DNA from: Coptodactyla brooksi
Taxonomy: Eukaryota; Arthropoda; Insecta; Coleoptera; Scarabaeidae
Reading direction: 5' to 3'
Assembly (NCBI GenBank): GCA_033557675.1
Contig: JAWQRM010000204.1
Span: 1-26,620, forward strand
DNA length: 26,620 nt
The first letter of the stretch is position 1; each line of letters starts with the position of its first letter. Below the pieces are notes generated by a model. That model saw only the letters and a list, made by a program, of their open reading frames with translations. It made no database searches and was not told the origin of the DNA. Below, in pieces: positions 1-8,924 of this stretch. A program made the position numbers and the translations under genes.

Positions 1-122
1 TTTAATTCCATTTTTGGGGGCAGATGAATCTTTTAACTTACTGTAAACAACACAAATAGCGCTCGTATGTCAAAACGTTCTGAGTACGTATAACCTCAAA
101 AACGTTTAAGTTTACGATAGAG

Positions 123-183
123 CTGTCAGTTGACAGATTGCAACACCAGGGTTGCCGAATCCCGAAACATAAAAGGCAACCCT
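123..183. repeat. Two nested inverted repeats, possible transposon end
   Basis: Positions 123-136 form a hairpin (CTGTCA, spacer GT, TGACAG). Positions 148-156 (AGGGTTGCC) pair perfectly with 175-183 (GGCAACCCT) across an 18-nt loop. CAGGGTTGCC resembles hAT-type terminal repeats, but I found no partner end and no target duplication, so the transposon reading is only a suggestion. Confidence 0.35.
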
Positions 184-969
184 CGTATTTAGGTATACAT
201 TTGTACTTTATAGGTGAATATTTAGGTATTTTAGCCAATCCAGGTCTGTATATTTAGTTTATTATTATATAAAGTTATAAATAAATATATATTAAAGCTT
301 CGTACAAACAAACCATATCAGCGAGAAATATATAAAATAATAGAATATTTGGTAGAAAGACAGACATATGCAAAAGTGGATATTCCAGTATTTTCGTGTA
401 CTTCGTTAGAATTTAAGTGCTTAGCACGTGTTACGTTGCACGTGCTAGTAAATCCAGACTATCAGCTACCTAATTTAAAACATCTGCCCCATATTCTTTC
501 TTCCGTACTTCGGCGCATGTTGGAAGGATATTTTCCTGCTTCTATTATACTAATGAAATCTTTTTCAAGTGTTTGTAAGTCCACTAAAATAATTGTGATA
601 TAAGCATATGTCCAAAAATATTAATTATCAGAGCTATTAAAAAAGCTTTTGTATTAATGAATTATTTACTGCAACTGCAGTAAACAGTGCTAATTGTCAA
701 TATTTGCCTACATGCATGGCAGCTTGTCCCAACATTTTTTATGTTCGCTTTCATTAAAACTTTTCCTTATGTAACTACATGAAATCTTCACACGATTAAA
801 TAGCGATAAAATGGTAACAAAATAGGACAAACAATTAAGTATTAATTAAACTTAAAATGTGCATTTGTCATGTCAAATTTTGTTTGAATATTTTTTTCTA
901 TATCTTACACACTGTATTTGAACATTAATTCCTAAGCCTAATTTCAATTAGTTTTGAATATTTGCCTTT
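184..969. other. AT-rich non-coding stretch
   Basis: No convincing gene, RNA or repeat was seen. Open frames here, such as plus-strand 349-603, have no recognisable domain and are of a size expected by chance in such AT-rich DNA. Confidence 0.5.
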
Positions 970-1260
970 TTAATTTATTTTAATGGTCTCACAATGACTT
1001 GTAAAACTTGACAGTTTAAAGAAAGCAAAAGCCACCCATGTAGCAAGGCAGAAAATCCGAACATCTTCAAATATTGTTGAAAAAATATCCTCTGTCTTTT
1101 CCCGAATATAAATAACCTCCAGTATATTCTTTTGTCGGCATTTAATTATGCCCCATGCTTGGCGCTTTACCTGGGTCCCCAGGGGTCCGGCAATATTTAC
1201 CCCCTCGCCCATACAAACCTTTTGTTTGTTTACCGATTTTAGGTGTTTTAACCGTTGTAA
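970..1260. other. GC-richer island, possible conserved non-coding element
   Basis: Base composition rises locally (for example around 1160-1210) against AT-rich flanks. A forkhead-like TGTTTAC occurs near 1226. A short minus-strand open frame (970-1212) has no recognised domain. Islands like this in an otherwise AT-rich insect sequence are often constrained regulatory DNA; that is inference. Confidence 0.3.
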
Positions 1261-1419
1261 CTTGTCCAGCGCTCAGCCAGATACCAAAAAGTTTTAATAG
1301 TTCCAGCATCTCATTATACGAATTCTACACTTAAGGGGCGATCCCTTCCAAATATTCTTAAAAAAAATGGAATGGAAATAGAAAATACGTCCACTTAACG
1401 TTCCTATAACAAGAACAAA

Positions 1420-1530
1420 AAATCTCGAGGGACAGGCGACATATGGCCGTGATAGTTTTCTCACATTTGACTACGGGGTCTGGCTGTGCCACCCAAGACG
1501 AAAGCCAGAACGGTTAAGCTTAGGGGTTAA
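1420..1530. other. Small GC-richer island
   Basis: A roughly 110-bp patch of balanced composition sits between AT-rich flanks. No long open frame and no transposon signature were seen. It is possibly regulatory. Confidence 0.25.
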
Positions 1531-2061
1531 TCTGTTTAAACTGGTGATTTGACACGTACCGTTTTCAAAAACAAATAGAGTGAAAAAGAATAATTTGTAG
1601 GCTTAATACGATCTGTACGAAGAAGACATGAGTTCAGTCGATCAAACTCATGTAAATTATTACAACTATGTCTGTGCAGAGAACTGAAGTGATATATCAC
1701 TTCAATTTAACGTACAGTATATTGACCGTGTGCAGCAATTACATGAAAATGTTATGGTGCTGTAACCCTTTCTTATTCGTTAATCATAATGTAATTGTGC
1801 AGTGGATGGAGCTTTGTCTAACATTTCAGTGATATTTATGTAGTTATATACCTCAGATTTTTAACGTGGTTTTGATTTGACTATGATTTCTAACAAAGTT
1901 TATGCTTAAAAGTTTTTAACGGCTAACTTTCTAGCAACTATCTCATTGTTAAACAAACTGTGAATAAATTTCACTGGAAAGTATGCAAACAGCTGCAAAC
2001 AACATTTCTATTGACCTCAAATTTTACTTGAAAGATATTTATCAAATTCTGTCCAAGAACT
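1531..2061. other. AT-rich non-coding stretch
   Basis: Nothing recognisable was found on either strand. Confidence 0.5.
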
Positions 2062-2063
2062 TA

Positions 2064-2216
2064 CCAGGTGCGATCAAATAGTTCCCCGACTAACTCTGTA
2101 CATCGAAAACGCAAAATACTGCAGATCGGCATCGATAGATGGCAGTATGCACATGTGTCACGATACTGTGTCACAAGTTACAGAGTGTTATATTGTTTAG
2201 TTGATTTGTTATTCAC
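2064..2216 (+). mobile_element. Possible mariner-type terminal region and leader
   Basis: Starting just after a TA dinucleotide (2062-2063), the sequence CCAGGTGCGATCAAATAG at 2064 resembles the AGGTG-type ends of some insect mariner elements. About 130 bp of balanced-composition DNA follows, like a transposon 5' leader. No transposase reading frame follows and no matching second end was found, so the element, if real, is only a terminal scrap. Confidence 0.35.
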
Positions 2217-2760
2217 GTTTTATATATTACTGTAACTTTGATACTATCTTTTTCTTCATTGACAACATTATTTTCTAACTTTTTCTTGACATATTTCTCC
2301 TTTCTCAATTTTTCAAAGAAAAAAGACTTTAAAGAAAAAACAGTGCTAGTCAATCGAGGAGTATATTGTGTGCCCCGCAATGTTAACACCAATCTGCTTT
2401 CTCCAACTTTCATTTCTCTACTTCCAGTATAAAAGTTGCCTTCTGAATTCTGTATTTGACTGTCCAATTCAACCTGATGTCATTCGTTATTTCCTCGAGT
2501 ATATAGAATGTAATTCCTTCTGGCTTTTTGGTTTAAGTTGATCCATTGTAATGTTTCATCTTTGTCTTTCTTCTTTTGTTAGTAACTTTTTATGATCATG
2601 TCTATTCTTCTTCATCTGTTGGTCATATTGTCTCATTATATTATCAACTCTGTTTAGTCCATCTTTCTTCACTTATAGCTTTCTCAATCTCAGCTGGATT
2701 GTCAATTCTGCATACCCGAGGTACTTTGAATTTGGTTTTTAGTTTTAATTTTTTTCAAGA
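2213..2760 (-). pseudogene. Unidentified decayed coding-like region
   Basis: On the minus strand, several adjacent frames read as charged, protein-like sequence. One segment (about 2650-2730) contains VPRVCRIDNPAEIEKAISEE. After a one-base shift, a second contains RQYDQQMKKN and LLTKEERQR, and continues past a TGA with QLKPKSQKELHSIYSRK. A 84-codon open frame in another phase (2213-2467) follows. The linkage by single frameshifts and one stop suggests one broken protein, rich in Lys and Glu. I do not recognise the family. Part of the Lys/Glu richness follows simply from T- and C-rich plus-strand sequence, so a chance explanation remains possible. It could be a processed pseudogene or a transposon ORF. 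Confidence 0.3.
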
Positions 2761-2799
2761 CAATATTATGGTAAAGCAAATTCATCCATTTCATTAATA

Positions 2800-3225
2800 A
2801 AATACTACAGAATTTACAGGTGACATGAACAAATGAAGGCTTTCACCGTAAAATCTTTCTTTTTTCACTTTCTGAGATGCAACGTTACTCAACTATATCC
2901 TTCCTTTTGTCCTCCGTTGCCGTAACGGTAAGGATAATTTGTCAAAGTTGTTACCTGCACTTGTGTAACAACACGTTTTGTTTCTTTCCTGTTTTTCACG
3001 GGCTTCAAGCCATTTGCTTGGGAAGGTTATTGAAATCCTTGGAAATAATATTAATCTTCAGGTACTCTAGGACGGCGCTAGGAGAAGAAAAAGAGTAATT
3101 GGTGTCTACGTTCCTTGGAGATTCTTTATAGCTTGGAATTTAATACGACACCTCATATTTCTTTCTACGGTGCATCATCTTCCGATATTCTTTTAATAAT
3201 CTTTCCACGGTCTAATTGATAATAT
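2800..3225. other. Unassigned stretch
   Basis: A minus-strand frame near 2930-3030 reads SKWLEAREKQERNKTCC and could extend the broken coding-like region to its left, but it is short and unrecognised. The plus-strand open frame at 2877-3098 has no recognisable feature. Confidence 0.25.
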
Positions 3226-3229
3226 TCTA

Positions 3230-3540
3230 AGACCAGAGCAGCCCACCTGCGGTAAGCGACAATGGTTGGAAGCCTTAAGCCTTTATGCCGGGCGAAGGCT
3301 AATCGTACTGGGATGGTAATCGATTAGATTTATCTCGCCGGGTGTTATAAAGCCACTCGTCGGTCACCCAGGGGCTTAGGCTAACGAATACCATCTAGTG
3401 TATTGCCGAGATTGATCTCAAGATATTAATCCTCATAACCTCCAGACAAACACTGTCGATACCGGCTGATTTATTCTTTCCTCCCGGTGTGTGTTTGGAT
3501 CGGCAATCAAAGATGAGCTTTATCTCGCATAAAGAATTCA
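3230..3540. other. GC-richer island with GATA- and TCF-like sites
   Basis: This is a locally GC-richer block without a long open frame. TTATCT/GATA-like motifs occur near 3329 and 3521, and ATCAAAG (TCF-like) near 3506. The combination fits a cis-regulatory element in an AT-rich genome, but motif matches this short are weak evidence. Confidence 0.3.
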
Positions 3541-3615
3541 TTCTTGCATATATTATCAGGTGCTACCACCTTCTAATGTTGTGTAGCAAAATTTTTTATT
3601 GCAATATTTTAATAT

Positions 3616-4021
3616 TTAACCCTGCTGCTTTCCTTAGTATTACTATAAGCTTATAGTCCTTATAGGTACAGGAGGATTGTCAAGAATAGGTCCAAATTAA
3701 CATATTGTAATTTTACTACAGTACATAAACGCAAACAATGATGAAAAGCAATCTTATTAGAAACAAATGGAAAATGTATTATAATAAAAAATTACCAAAC
3801 CAAATCTAAAAACAAGAGAGATATCAAATAAATTCTGATATGCATCCAATTATTGCCTAATCTTTACACTTATGACAATAATCCACCACATGAACTTTAA
3901 ATAAATATTTATTACACTTACAACATGTTATACTTGCTTTATTGTCACATTTTGATGGACACATATTACATCGTGCTCCTTCATTTTTACTGATTGCTCC
4001 AGATGTAGATGGCACTAGTAC
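3616..4021 (-). mobile_element. piggyBac-like element, 3' end only (family A)
   Basis: TTAA (3616-3619) is followed by a terminal repeat beginning CCCTGCTGCTTTCCTTAG. This matches the right end of the element at 18117-20025 closely: 27 of 31 positions including TTAA, by eye. Inside lies the transposase C-terminus on the minus strand. The other end is missing, and the next recognisable sequence (4318 onward) is a LINE tail, so this copy is truncated. Confidence 0.8.
3857..4021 (-). pseudogene. piggyBac transposase C-terminal Cys-rich domain fragment
   Basis: The minus-strand reading frame ends at a TAG (3857-3859) and encodes about 54 residues. A short linker (VPSTSGAIS) is followed by a Cys/His zinc-binding domain: RCNMCPSKCDNK, then TCCKCNKYLFKVH, then YCHKCKD. 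piggyBac-family transposases end in such a Cys-rich domain, which binds the element's terminal DNA. The related copy at 19834-19932 reads KCLCKVH where this one reads KYLFKVH, so at least one likely zinc ligand has become Phe here. All catalytic residues are absent. This is a dead fragment. Confidence 0.8.
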
Positions 4022-4317
4022 TTAGCTTGTTGAGTAAAATCAATAGAAGAACCAGTTCTAGGTTCTTCTATTATATATATAATCATGTGCACATTGGTGT
4101 AAGGATAATACTACATATTATAACTAATAAAGATACAATTCATGTGATTTGCCATGAAAGCAGAAGGTTTGATAAAAAGTAACGAATTAAATCATTAAGA
4201 GAATTTTTCCAAAAACGTCAGAATTTTTTAGACAGAACAGTTTCAACATGTGATAAATATGGATTATTAGAATTCGGAGATGATAAATTTCATCCGGTTT
4301 CTATTAATAACGATACC

Positions 4318-4626
4318 AGAAAAGAAAAATGGATAAAAATATCTCAGCATGGCAGATATATGTATCCTCTTCTCTGCAGTAGAAGGCTTTTTAATTGCTA
4401 TACAAGATACAATCACTAAACCAAAAAATACACATTAAAAATAAACGTTGAATCTAATCTCTGCAGATGATGCTGGCAGAAAAGTGAGACAGTTGAATAT
4501 ATGGGATTTTGTTGTTTTAAACTGGCAGATATTGAACACCTCAATAGACACAAGTTGGTAGCAAAGGAAACTCGTTATTCTCTTAGTCAAAAACTCATTA
4601 TTCTCCTAGTCAAAAACTCAAATTGA
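4318..4626 (+). pseudogene. LINE (non-LTR) reverse transcriptase C-terminal fragment
   Basis: Three phases together give the tail of a non-LTR retrotransposon polyprotein. KEKWIKISQHGRY begins at 4321. EGFLIAIQD follows at 4382 in another phase. Then comes a Cys/His knuckle segment, NLCR-stop-CWQKSETVEY (from about 4453) and LADIEHLNRHKLVAKETR, ending at a TGA (4624-4626). The pattern of C-x2-C, ET-V, then LA and Y/HLxRH-x-V, is typical of the region after the RT domain in R4/Dong-like or related LINEs; the exact clade is uncertain. It carries frameshifts and an in-frame TGA. A 23-bp direct tandem duplication (4575-4597 and 4598-4620, one mismatch) alters its very end. Weaker similarity may extend upstream to about 4200. 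Confidence 0.7.
4575..4620 (+). repeat. 23-bp tandem duplication
   Basis: Two adjacent 23-bp units beginning TTATTCTC differ at one position (4583 T versus 4606 C). They lie in the LINE tail fragment and arose after it lost function, or helped to break it. Confidence 0.85.
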
Positions 4627-4789
4627 CAAAGTAAGAAAAAATCAGGTGTGTTAAATAATTGGGATGTCTTCTTGCAACAATATCTAGCTTCGTATGTTTG
4701 TAATTTTAATTCAAAGATATTGGTTAATGCAAAGATATAAAGTAATCTTTCTTTTGTATCAGTCTTTCCGTATTTCTTATTGGAAATAA

Positions 4790-5160
4790 ATTACTTTACA
4801 TTATTGCCACCGGTCGTAATATTTTGCTGCGGAATTACTAATTGTGCACAGGGTTTTAGAGCCAACAGGGCGTAGGGTAATTTGTCCTTAACAGACAAAA
4901 GAAACCCGTAATAACAGGGCAGGTAGCTCGGAACTGCAGAGACGAAAGTAAATTTAACCGTGACGAGAACGGAGCGACAAAAGGGGAGAGAACGGTAGCA
5001 TAGCTTTGACACTTTGCCAAATGAAAATAAATCGTTCGTCCGTAATGTACAGTTTCTGCGGAAAAAGTACCTAGAAAGGGTCGCAAAAACCCTACCCTTT
5101 TTGCCAGAAACTGGGGCAATATAGACGTGTACCCTTCCAAAAGTTAACGGGTTTAGAAAC
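4790..5160. other. GC-richer island, possible conserved non-coding element
   Basis: This is a balanced-composition block with abundant CpG for this window. Overlapping minus-strand open frames (4791-5012 and 4856-5140) occupy two phases of the same DNA and have no recognisable domains, as expected when stop codons are scarce by composition. Confidence 0.3.
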
Positions 5161-5608
5161 TTTTATTGATTTTTTTTTGCGAGTTGCTTTCCAAGAACTG
5201 TCTCTTGCCATCACACTTCGAAGAAAATGATTTTTTGCAAAGGGTTAACAAAAGGTTAGCGGTGTCCGGGACTTTCTAGTTGAAACACGATTTTCAGAAC
5301 CCTCTTTTGAGATGCACAATAATTTATGTGGGTGAAAGAAAAGAAAGCACTGACAGTTGAAAGCAGATAAGCCACATTCTTTAGTCATATTCTAACTGTA
5401 TGTATTCTACACAATGTTTTTAATTTTTACGATAATTGTTTTAATGGTATAATAAAATATAGCAATTATTTTTACAAAAAAATCTAATTAGATCCACGAA
5501 GATATTCTAGCATCAGTTTCTGCACAGCGTGCCTAAAAATATCTAGAATTGAGAACTTTATACAAATAGTTATATCCTTCCAATTATTTTGTAATTTAAT
5601 TTTAGTTT
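5161..5608. other. AT-rich non-coding stretch
   Basis: Nothing recognisable was found on either strand. Confidence 0.45.
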
Positions 5609-5755
5609 TTATTTATAAAAAGTGACACAATCTATTTCATTTGATTGCCCTGATAAAAAATCACTCTCAAGTCTAACATAAGCACTTTGTGGTAGTGATG
5701 CCCCGTCATGTTGAAACCATATGTTCTACCTGACATTCAATGATTTATGGCAGTT
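5609..5755 (-). pseudogene. Tc/mariner-superfamily transposase catalytic-domain scrap
   Basis: A minus-strand frame of 49 codons reads LNVR-stop-NIWFQHDGASLP and then YVRLESDFL, ending at a TAA (5609-5611). The WFQHDGAP-x-H motif surrounds the second catalytic Asp of insect DDE transposases of the Tc/mariner type, and a VR-x2-L-x4-F helix normally follows it. Here Pro of GAP is Ser and an in-frame TAG precedes NIW. Beyond the scrap the expected SPDL block is absent. It is too short to assign a family. Confidence 0.65.
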
Positions 5756-5759
5756 CCAA

Positions 5760-6256
5760 TAAGGGGTTTTAGAAAATTGCATACTGTTCGCTATTTAAAT
5801 GCAAATGAGTCAATTAGTTAGTTGAGGACTATACGTTTGACGACTATACGATTGTTTTTACTCGACTTGTAAAATAAAATGTTACTGCCACTTGCTACAC
5901 ACAATTTAGATGTTAGGGAGAAGTGATTAAAAATGGCACGCAATTGTTTACTTTATGTTGCCGAGAAGACAATCTCACTGTCCGAAAGGTTTCTCGTTAA
6001 CTTTCTACGTATTAAAAATAAAAAATGTGACCTCCACAAACTATATTTCTAAATTGGGAATGATGTGCAAATTATCCAATATAAACGCAAAAACTTACAT
6101 CATTGATTAAAACTAATTTTATATACTAAATAAATTATATTTTATTCCACTTTGCAAAATCCAACGAATTATAGATAATGTTGATATACTTCTCGCTTGA
6201 AAAAAGGTGCTCCATATTTACATCGGCTATTTATAAACGATTTCTCGGAAATTTAT
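5760..6256. other. AT-rich non-coding stretch
   Basis: No transposon or gene was recognised. Near 5827-5850 the 9-mer GACTATACG occurs twice in close succession. A minus-strand frame near 6130-6215 (NMEHLFSSEKYINIIYNSL) might continue the open frame that ends at 6257, but this is weak. Confidence 0.3.
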
Positions 6257-6727
6257 TTACCGGAAATCACCCACAGAGGCTGAGCTTTTGATAACGAGTA
6301 CGTACATTAATACGTGCACTGTATTTTCGATAAGACTTTCGAGTGCAGTAATAATCTCAAAGGCATTTGAATTCTTATAAATTTCTGCAATTGTAAAAAT
6401 AGGAGATATTATCCTGGAGGAGATCATATTAAATAAATCGTTGAGCTCAATAAAACCTGCATACTGGAAATATTTTGTCCCATAATACGATAGGCAAAGA
6501 ATGTTCAGAGCATCTCTGTGCATTGAACACAAAAGCACAAATAAGCAACAGTAAGCATTTGTATGTTTACTGCTGAACTTCCTATTCTTTGAAATGTAGT
6601 AGGTATGCTTTAGTATACCTTGAAGTAAAGTTTTTTTAAATAAGCTCAATTTCAACGGAATCTGCAATGCTGACATGTAGCACATTCTATGAATTGCATT
6701 CGTTATCAGTAGTAGCAAATACAACAA
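6257..6727 (-). CDS. Unidentified hydrophobic open frame, possibly decayed gene
   Basis: This is a 156-codon uninterrupted frame, starting at ATG (6725-6727) and ending at TAA. By a rough composition estimate it is longer than expected by chance here. The protein has an N-terminal hydrophobic stretch (MLYLLLLITN), a Cys-rich middle (residues about 55-85), and a C-terminal hydrophobic helix-like segment ending near residue 149 (VHVLMYVLVIK). I recognise no family. Short hydrophobic segments linked by polar ones could suggest a broken insect chemoreceptor or other membrane protein, but no signature residues support that. No promoter or splice site was identified. It could still be chance. Confidence 0.3.
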   Translation of the reverse strand: MLYLLLLITNAIHRMCYMSALQIPLKLSLFKKTLLQGILKHTYYISKNRKFSSKHTNAYCCLFVLLCSMHRDALNILCLSYYGTKYFQYAGFIELNDLFNMISSRIISPIFTIAEIYKNSNAFEIITALESLIENTVHVLMYVLVIKSSASVGDFR

Positions 6728-7431
6728 AATCTAAATGTTTAGATCAGCTACTGTATTGTCAAAATTAGAACAAAAACAATTAGTTAATGGGTTGAAATAC
6801 AACAAAATGTTTTACGAGAATAATTTAATGTTAGTATTCGACCAAGAAGTATAATTTAGACAATTTAAATGTGTAATAAAGTAGTTTTTGTGATATACAG
6901 GGAGTGTAACTTAATTACTTTGGCAAATTTTAGCAACATATTGCGCTGATGTATTATCAAATCAGCAATAAAAGTAGAAATCTTAATGACCAGCTTGAGT
7001 AATAGTACATGTTGATAGCGCGTTGTCATTGACGATAGATCCCGTTCAGTAAATTATATATAACATACTGTGTTAATATGTTTAATAAATTATTATAATA
7101 CGCGAAATATTTTCACTTTACACGAAAACCATCCATGGAGTATGATATGAATAAGAAGTATGAAATATGAATAAATATGATATGCAATAGTTCCTGGATT
7201 ATCAAAATACCATTAGAAGACTTATTTATAAATTTAATAAACAAGTAGAAGCCATATATAATATAATACTGCTAGTCCTCCTTCCAATAATTGTCTATAA
7301 TTTGAATTGTCCTGAAATTATTCTAGTAAGAATTTACCATACGGTTTTGAACAATATTATGGTGGTATAAGGAGTGATCAGTGAACAGTATTGTTGTAAA
7401 TTTGGCTTCGTAACAAAGTAAAAAGATTGTT
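6728..7431. other. AT-rich non-coding stretch
   Basis: No gene was recognised. TATACAGGGAGTGTAAC near 6895 resembles the ATACAGGGTG starts of some insect non-autonomous transposons, but no partner end was found. Confidence 0.35.
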
Positions 7432-7460
7432 ACCACTAAATCGAAATAGGAAAAAGAATA

Positions 7461-7506
7461 CTCGACGCACGTTTCGCTAACCAAGTTAGCATCATCAGGA
7501 GCGATG
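7461..7506 (-). ncRNA. Hammerhead-ribozyme-like motif, copy 1
   Basis: Read on the minus strand: CGCTC, then CTGATGA (the conserved CUGANGA core), an extra U, GCTAAC-TTG-GTTAGC (6-bp stem II with a tight loop), GAAA (second core strand), C-GUGC-G (very short stem III), UC as the cleavage-site dinucleotide, then GAG pairing with CUC as stem I. Minimal type I hammerheads with very short stem III are known from Penelope-like elements. The unpaired U between the first core strand and stem II departs from consensus and may weaken or abolish self-cleavage. Activity is not shown by sequence. Confidence 0.5.
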
Positions 7507-7520
7507 AAAGACTAACCAGC

Positions 7521-7546
7521 AACTGAGTTATAACTCTATATATACT
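7521..7546 (-). promoter_or_regulatory. Possible internal promoter of the pseudo-LTR
   Basis: On the minus strand a TATATATAG box (7536-7544) is followed by TCAGTT (insect initiator-like, A at 7524), and an ATTGGTTG inverted CCAAT box lies upstream near 7590-7597. TATA-to-initiator spacing is about 20 nt, shorter than the usual 30. The elements TATATATAG and TCAGTT are conserved in the inverted arm. Confidence 0.3.
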
Positions 7547-7673
7547 AGAAAACGGCGGCGCTTAATTGTTTCTTAATTGCTTTTGCGCAACCAATAGGAG
7601 GCAATTAAGCATTTTCTTATCTTATCCCCACTCCTCATTACCATGATTCCTCCCCACACAGCGTTTTCCGTTC

Positions 7674-8585
7674 CCGTCATTTCTAACAACGAAAATATTT
7701 TTATGAAATACATGGCAATTGAAACAAGAGCCCTTTCTTTATAATCACTGAAAAGTTTGCAACCCTAGATGTTATAGGTTTTACATAATTCTGAATATTG
7801 TAAAGCCATGCATATCAATTTTACTGTTTTTCATGTATTTCAACTTTGAAAGCTCCTATATTAGAAAATAGTAAAGATATCTTGAAGAAATACATTACTT
7901 GAAAGAATAACCATTTCTTTATAACTTTAGAGTATTCTACATTCGTAAGCAATGTAAGTCTTACACCATTGCTGTAATCTTAAATTCTTTCGACTTTGAA
8001 GGGTCATATCTTAGAAAATAACGGAAATATTTCTAAGAAATACATAGAAATTGAAGAAAGAGTCCTTTCTTTCTAATCCTTAAAACATTTGCACTTTTGA
8101 ATATCATAGTTTTTACATGATTCTTAATACTGTCAATGCATGCATATTCTTGTTACTATTTTTCAAGTATTTCAAATTTGAAAACCCTTAACTTAAACAA
8201 TAGTAAAGATATCTTGAAGAAATATATTACCCTTGAAAGAATATCAATTTCTTTATAATGTTAGAACATTTTACCTTCATAAACAATGTAAGTCTTACAT
8301 TATCGCCTATACCGTACACTATTGCTATAATCTTGAATTCTTTCGATTTTGAAAGCTCATATCTTAGAAAAAAACGAACATATTTTTATGAAATACATGG
8401 CAATTGAAGTAAGAATTCTTTCTTTATAATTCTTAAAAATTTTGCAACCGTAGATGTCATAGTTTTTATATAAATCTGAATCCTGTGAAGGCATGTATAT
8501 GTATTTTACTACTTTTCATGTATTTCAACTTTCAAAGCTCCTATCTTAAAAAATAGTAAAGATATTTTGTAGAAATTTATTACCT
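7674..8585. repeat. Dimeric satellite-like tandem repeat (about 150-182-bp monomers)
   Basis: About five and a half diverged monomers recur in tandem. The landmark GAAATACAT or a variant occurs at 7705, 7887, 8037, 8219, 8390 and 8572, giving spacings of 182, 150, 182, 171 and 182. Monomers alternate between two types (A: TAGTAAAGATAT before the landmark; B: CATGGCAATTGAA or similar after it), so the higher-order period is a dimer of about 332-353 bp. Common blocks include CTTTGAAAGCTC, TTTCTTTATAA and CATATCTTAGAAAA. It lies exactly between the GIY-YIG stop and the hammerhead-like arm. Confidence 0.8.
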
Positions 8586-8599
8586 TAATTCTACTATAC

Positions 8600-8863
8600 T
8601 TAGTCTGTCAAACTATACAGAGGGTTACAAGGTATTAAACTTCTGTCTTTATTAAGTCCATCCCTTTATTTAACAATCTCCAAACTTCCAAATGCATCCA
8701 GGAACTTATTGTTGGATACATTTCTAAGTACTTTCACATTTTCTACACTTATCCTATGGTTGCAGTTGAAAGCACGTTCGGCTATACTAGATTTTTCGAT
8801 ACGATCATACCTAAAGTGAACGATGTGCTCTTTGAACCTTGTTTGGACTGACTTAGTTTGCCC
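8600..8863 (-). pseudogene. Decayed GIY-YIG endonuclease C-terminus of Penelope-like element
   Basis: The minus-strand frame starts inside the domain at GQTKSVQTRFKEH (8863 downward). It continues IVHFRYDRIEKSSIAERAF, NCNHRISVENVKVL and FLDAFGSLEIVK, then one in-frame TAA, and ends with SLIPCNPLYSLTD and a TAA (8600-8602). G-Q-T, then the Arg and E-H of R-x2-EH, the S-x-A-E block and the later H-x-I and E (here FGSLEI) match the order of Penelope GIY-YIG domains, which nick target DNA for integration. The GIY and YIG strands themselves are lost; just upstream only CDKNK remains in a shifted frame. The missing N-terminus (the reverse transcriptase) and the stop show it is dead. Confidence 0.75.
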
Positions 8864-8924
8864 AACTTATTTTTATCACAAGTTGTTTATTATACTTTCT
8901 ATAAAGTAGAATATAAAGTGTTTT

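Larger units (their letters stand above)
7432..7546 (-). repeat. Left arm of the Penelope-like inverted repeat
   Basis: The reverse complement of 7432-7546 aligns along its length with 8925-9035. Shared blocks include AGTATATATAG, TCAGTT, GTTAGTCT, CATCGCTC, GATGATGCT, CTTGGTTAGCGAAAC, TGCGTCG, CTTTTT and TAGTGGT, with small indels. It is interpreted as a pseudo-LTR copy in the same orientation as the endonuclease frame. Confidence 0.8.

Noticed and set aside
349..603. 84-codon plus-strand frame, and an antisense stretch reading DLQTLEKDFISIIEAGKY
   Set aside because: Both are short and unrecognised. Neither shows a transposon or host-gene signature.
4791..5140. Two overlapping minus-strand open frames (73 and 94 codons)
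   Set aside because: They read the same DNA in different phases, with no domain, in a stop-poor GC-richer island.
6895..6912. ATACAGGGTG-like transposon start
   Set aside because: There is only one short match and no partner end or target duplication.
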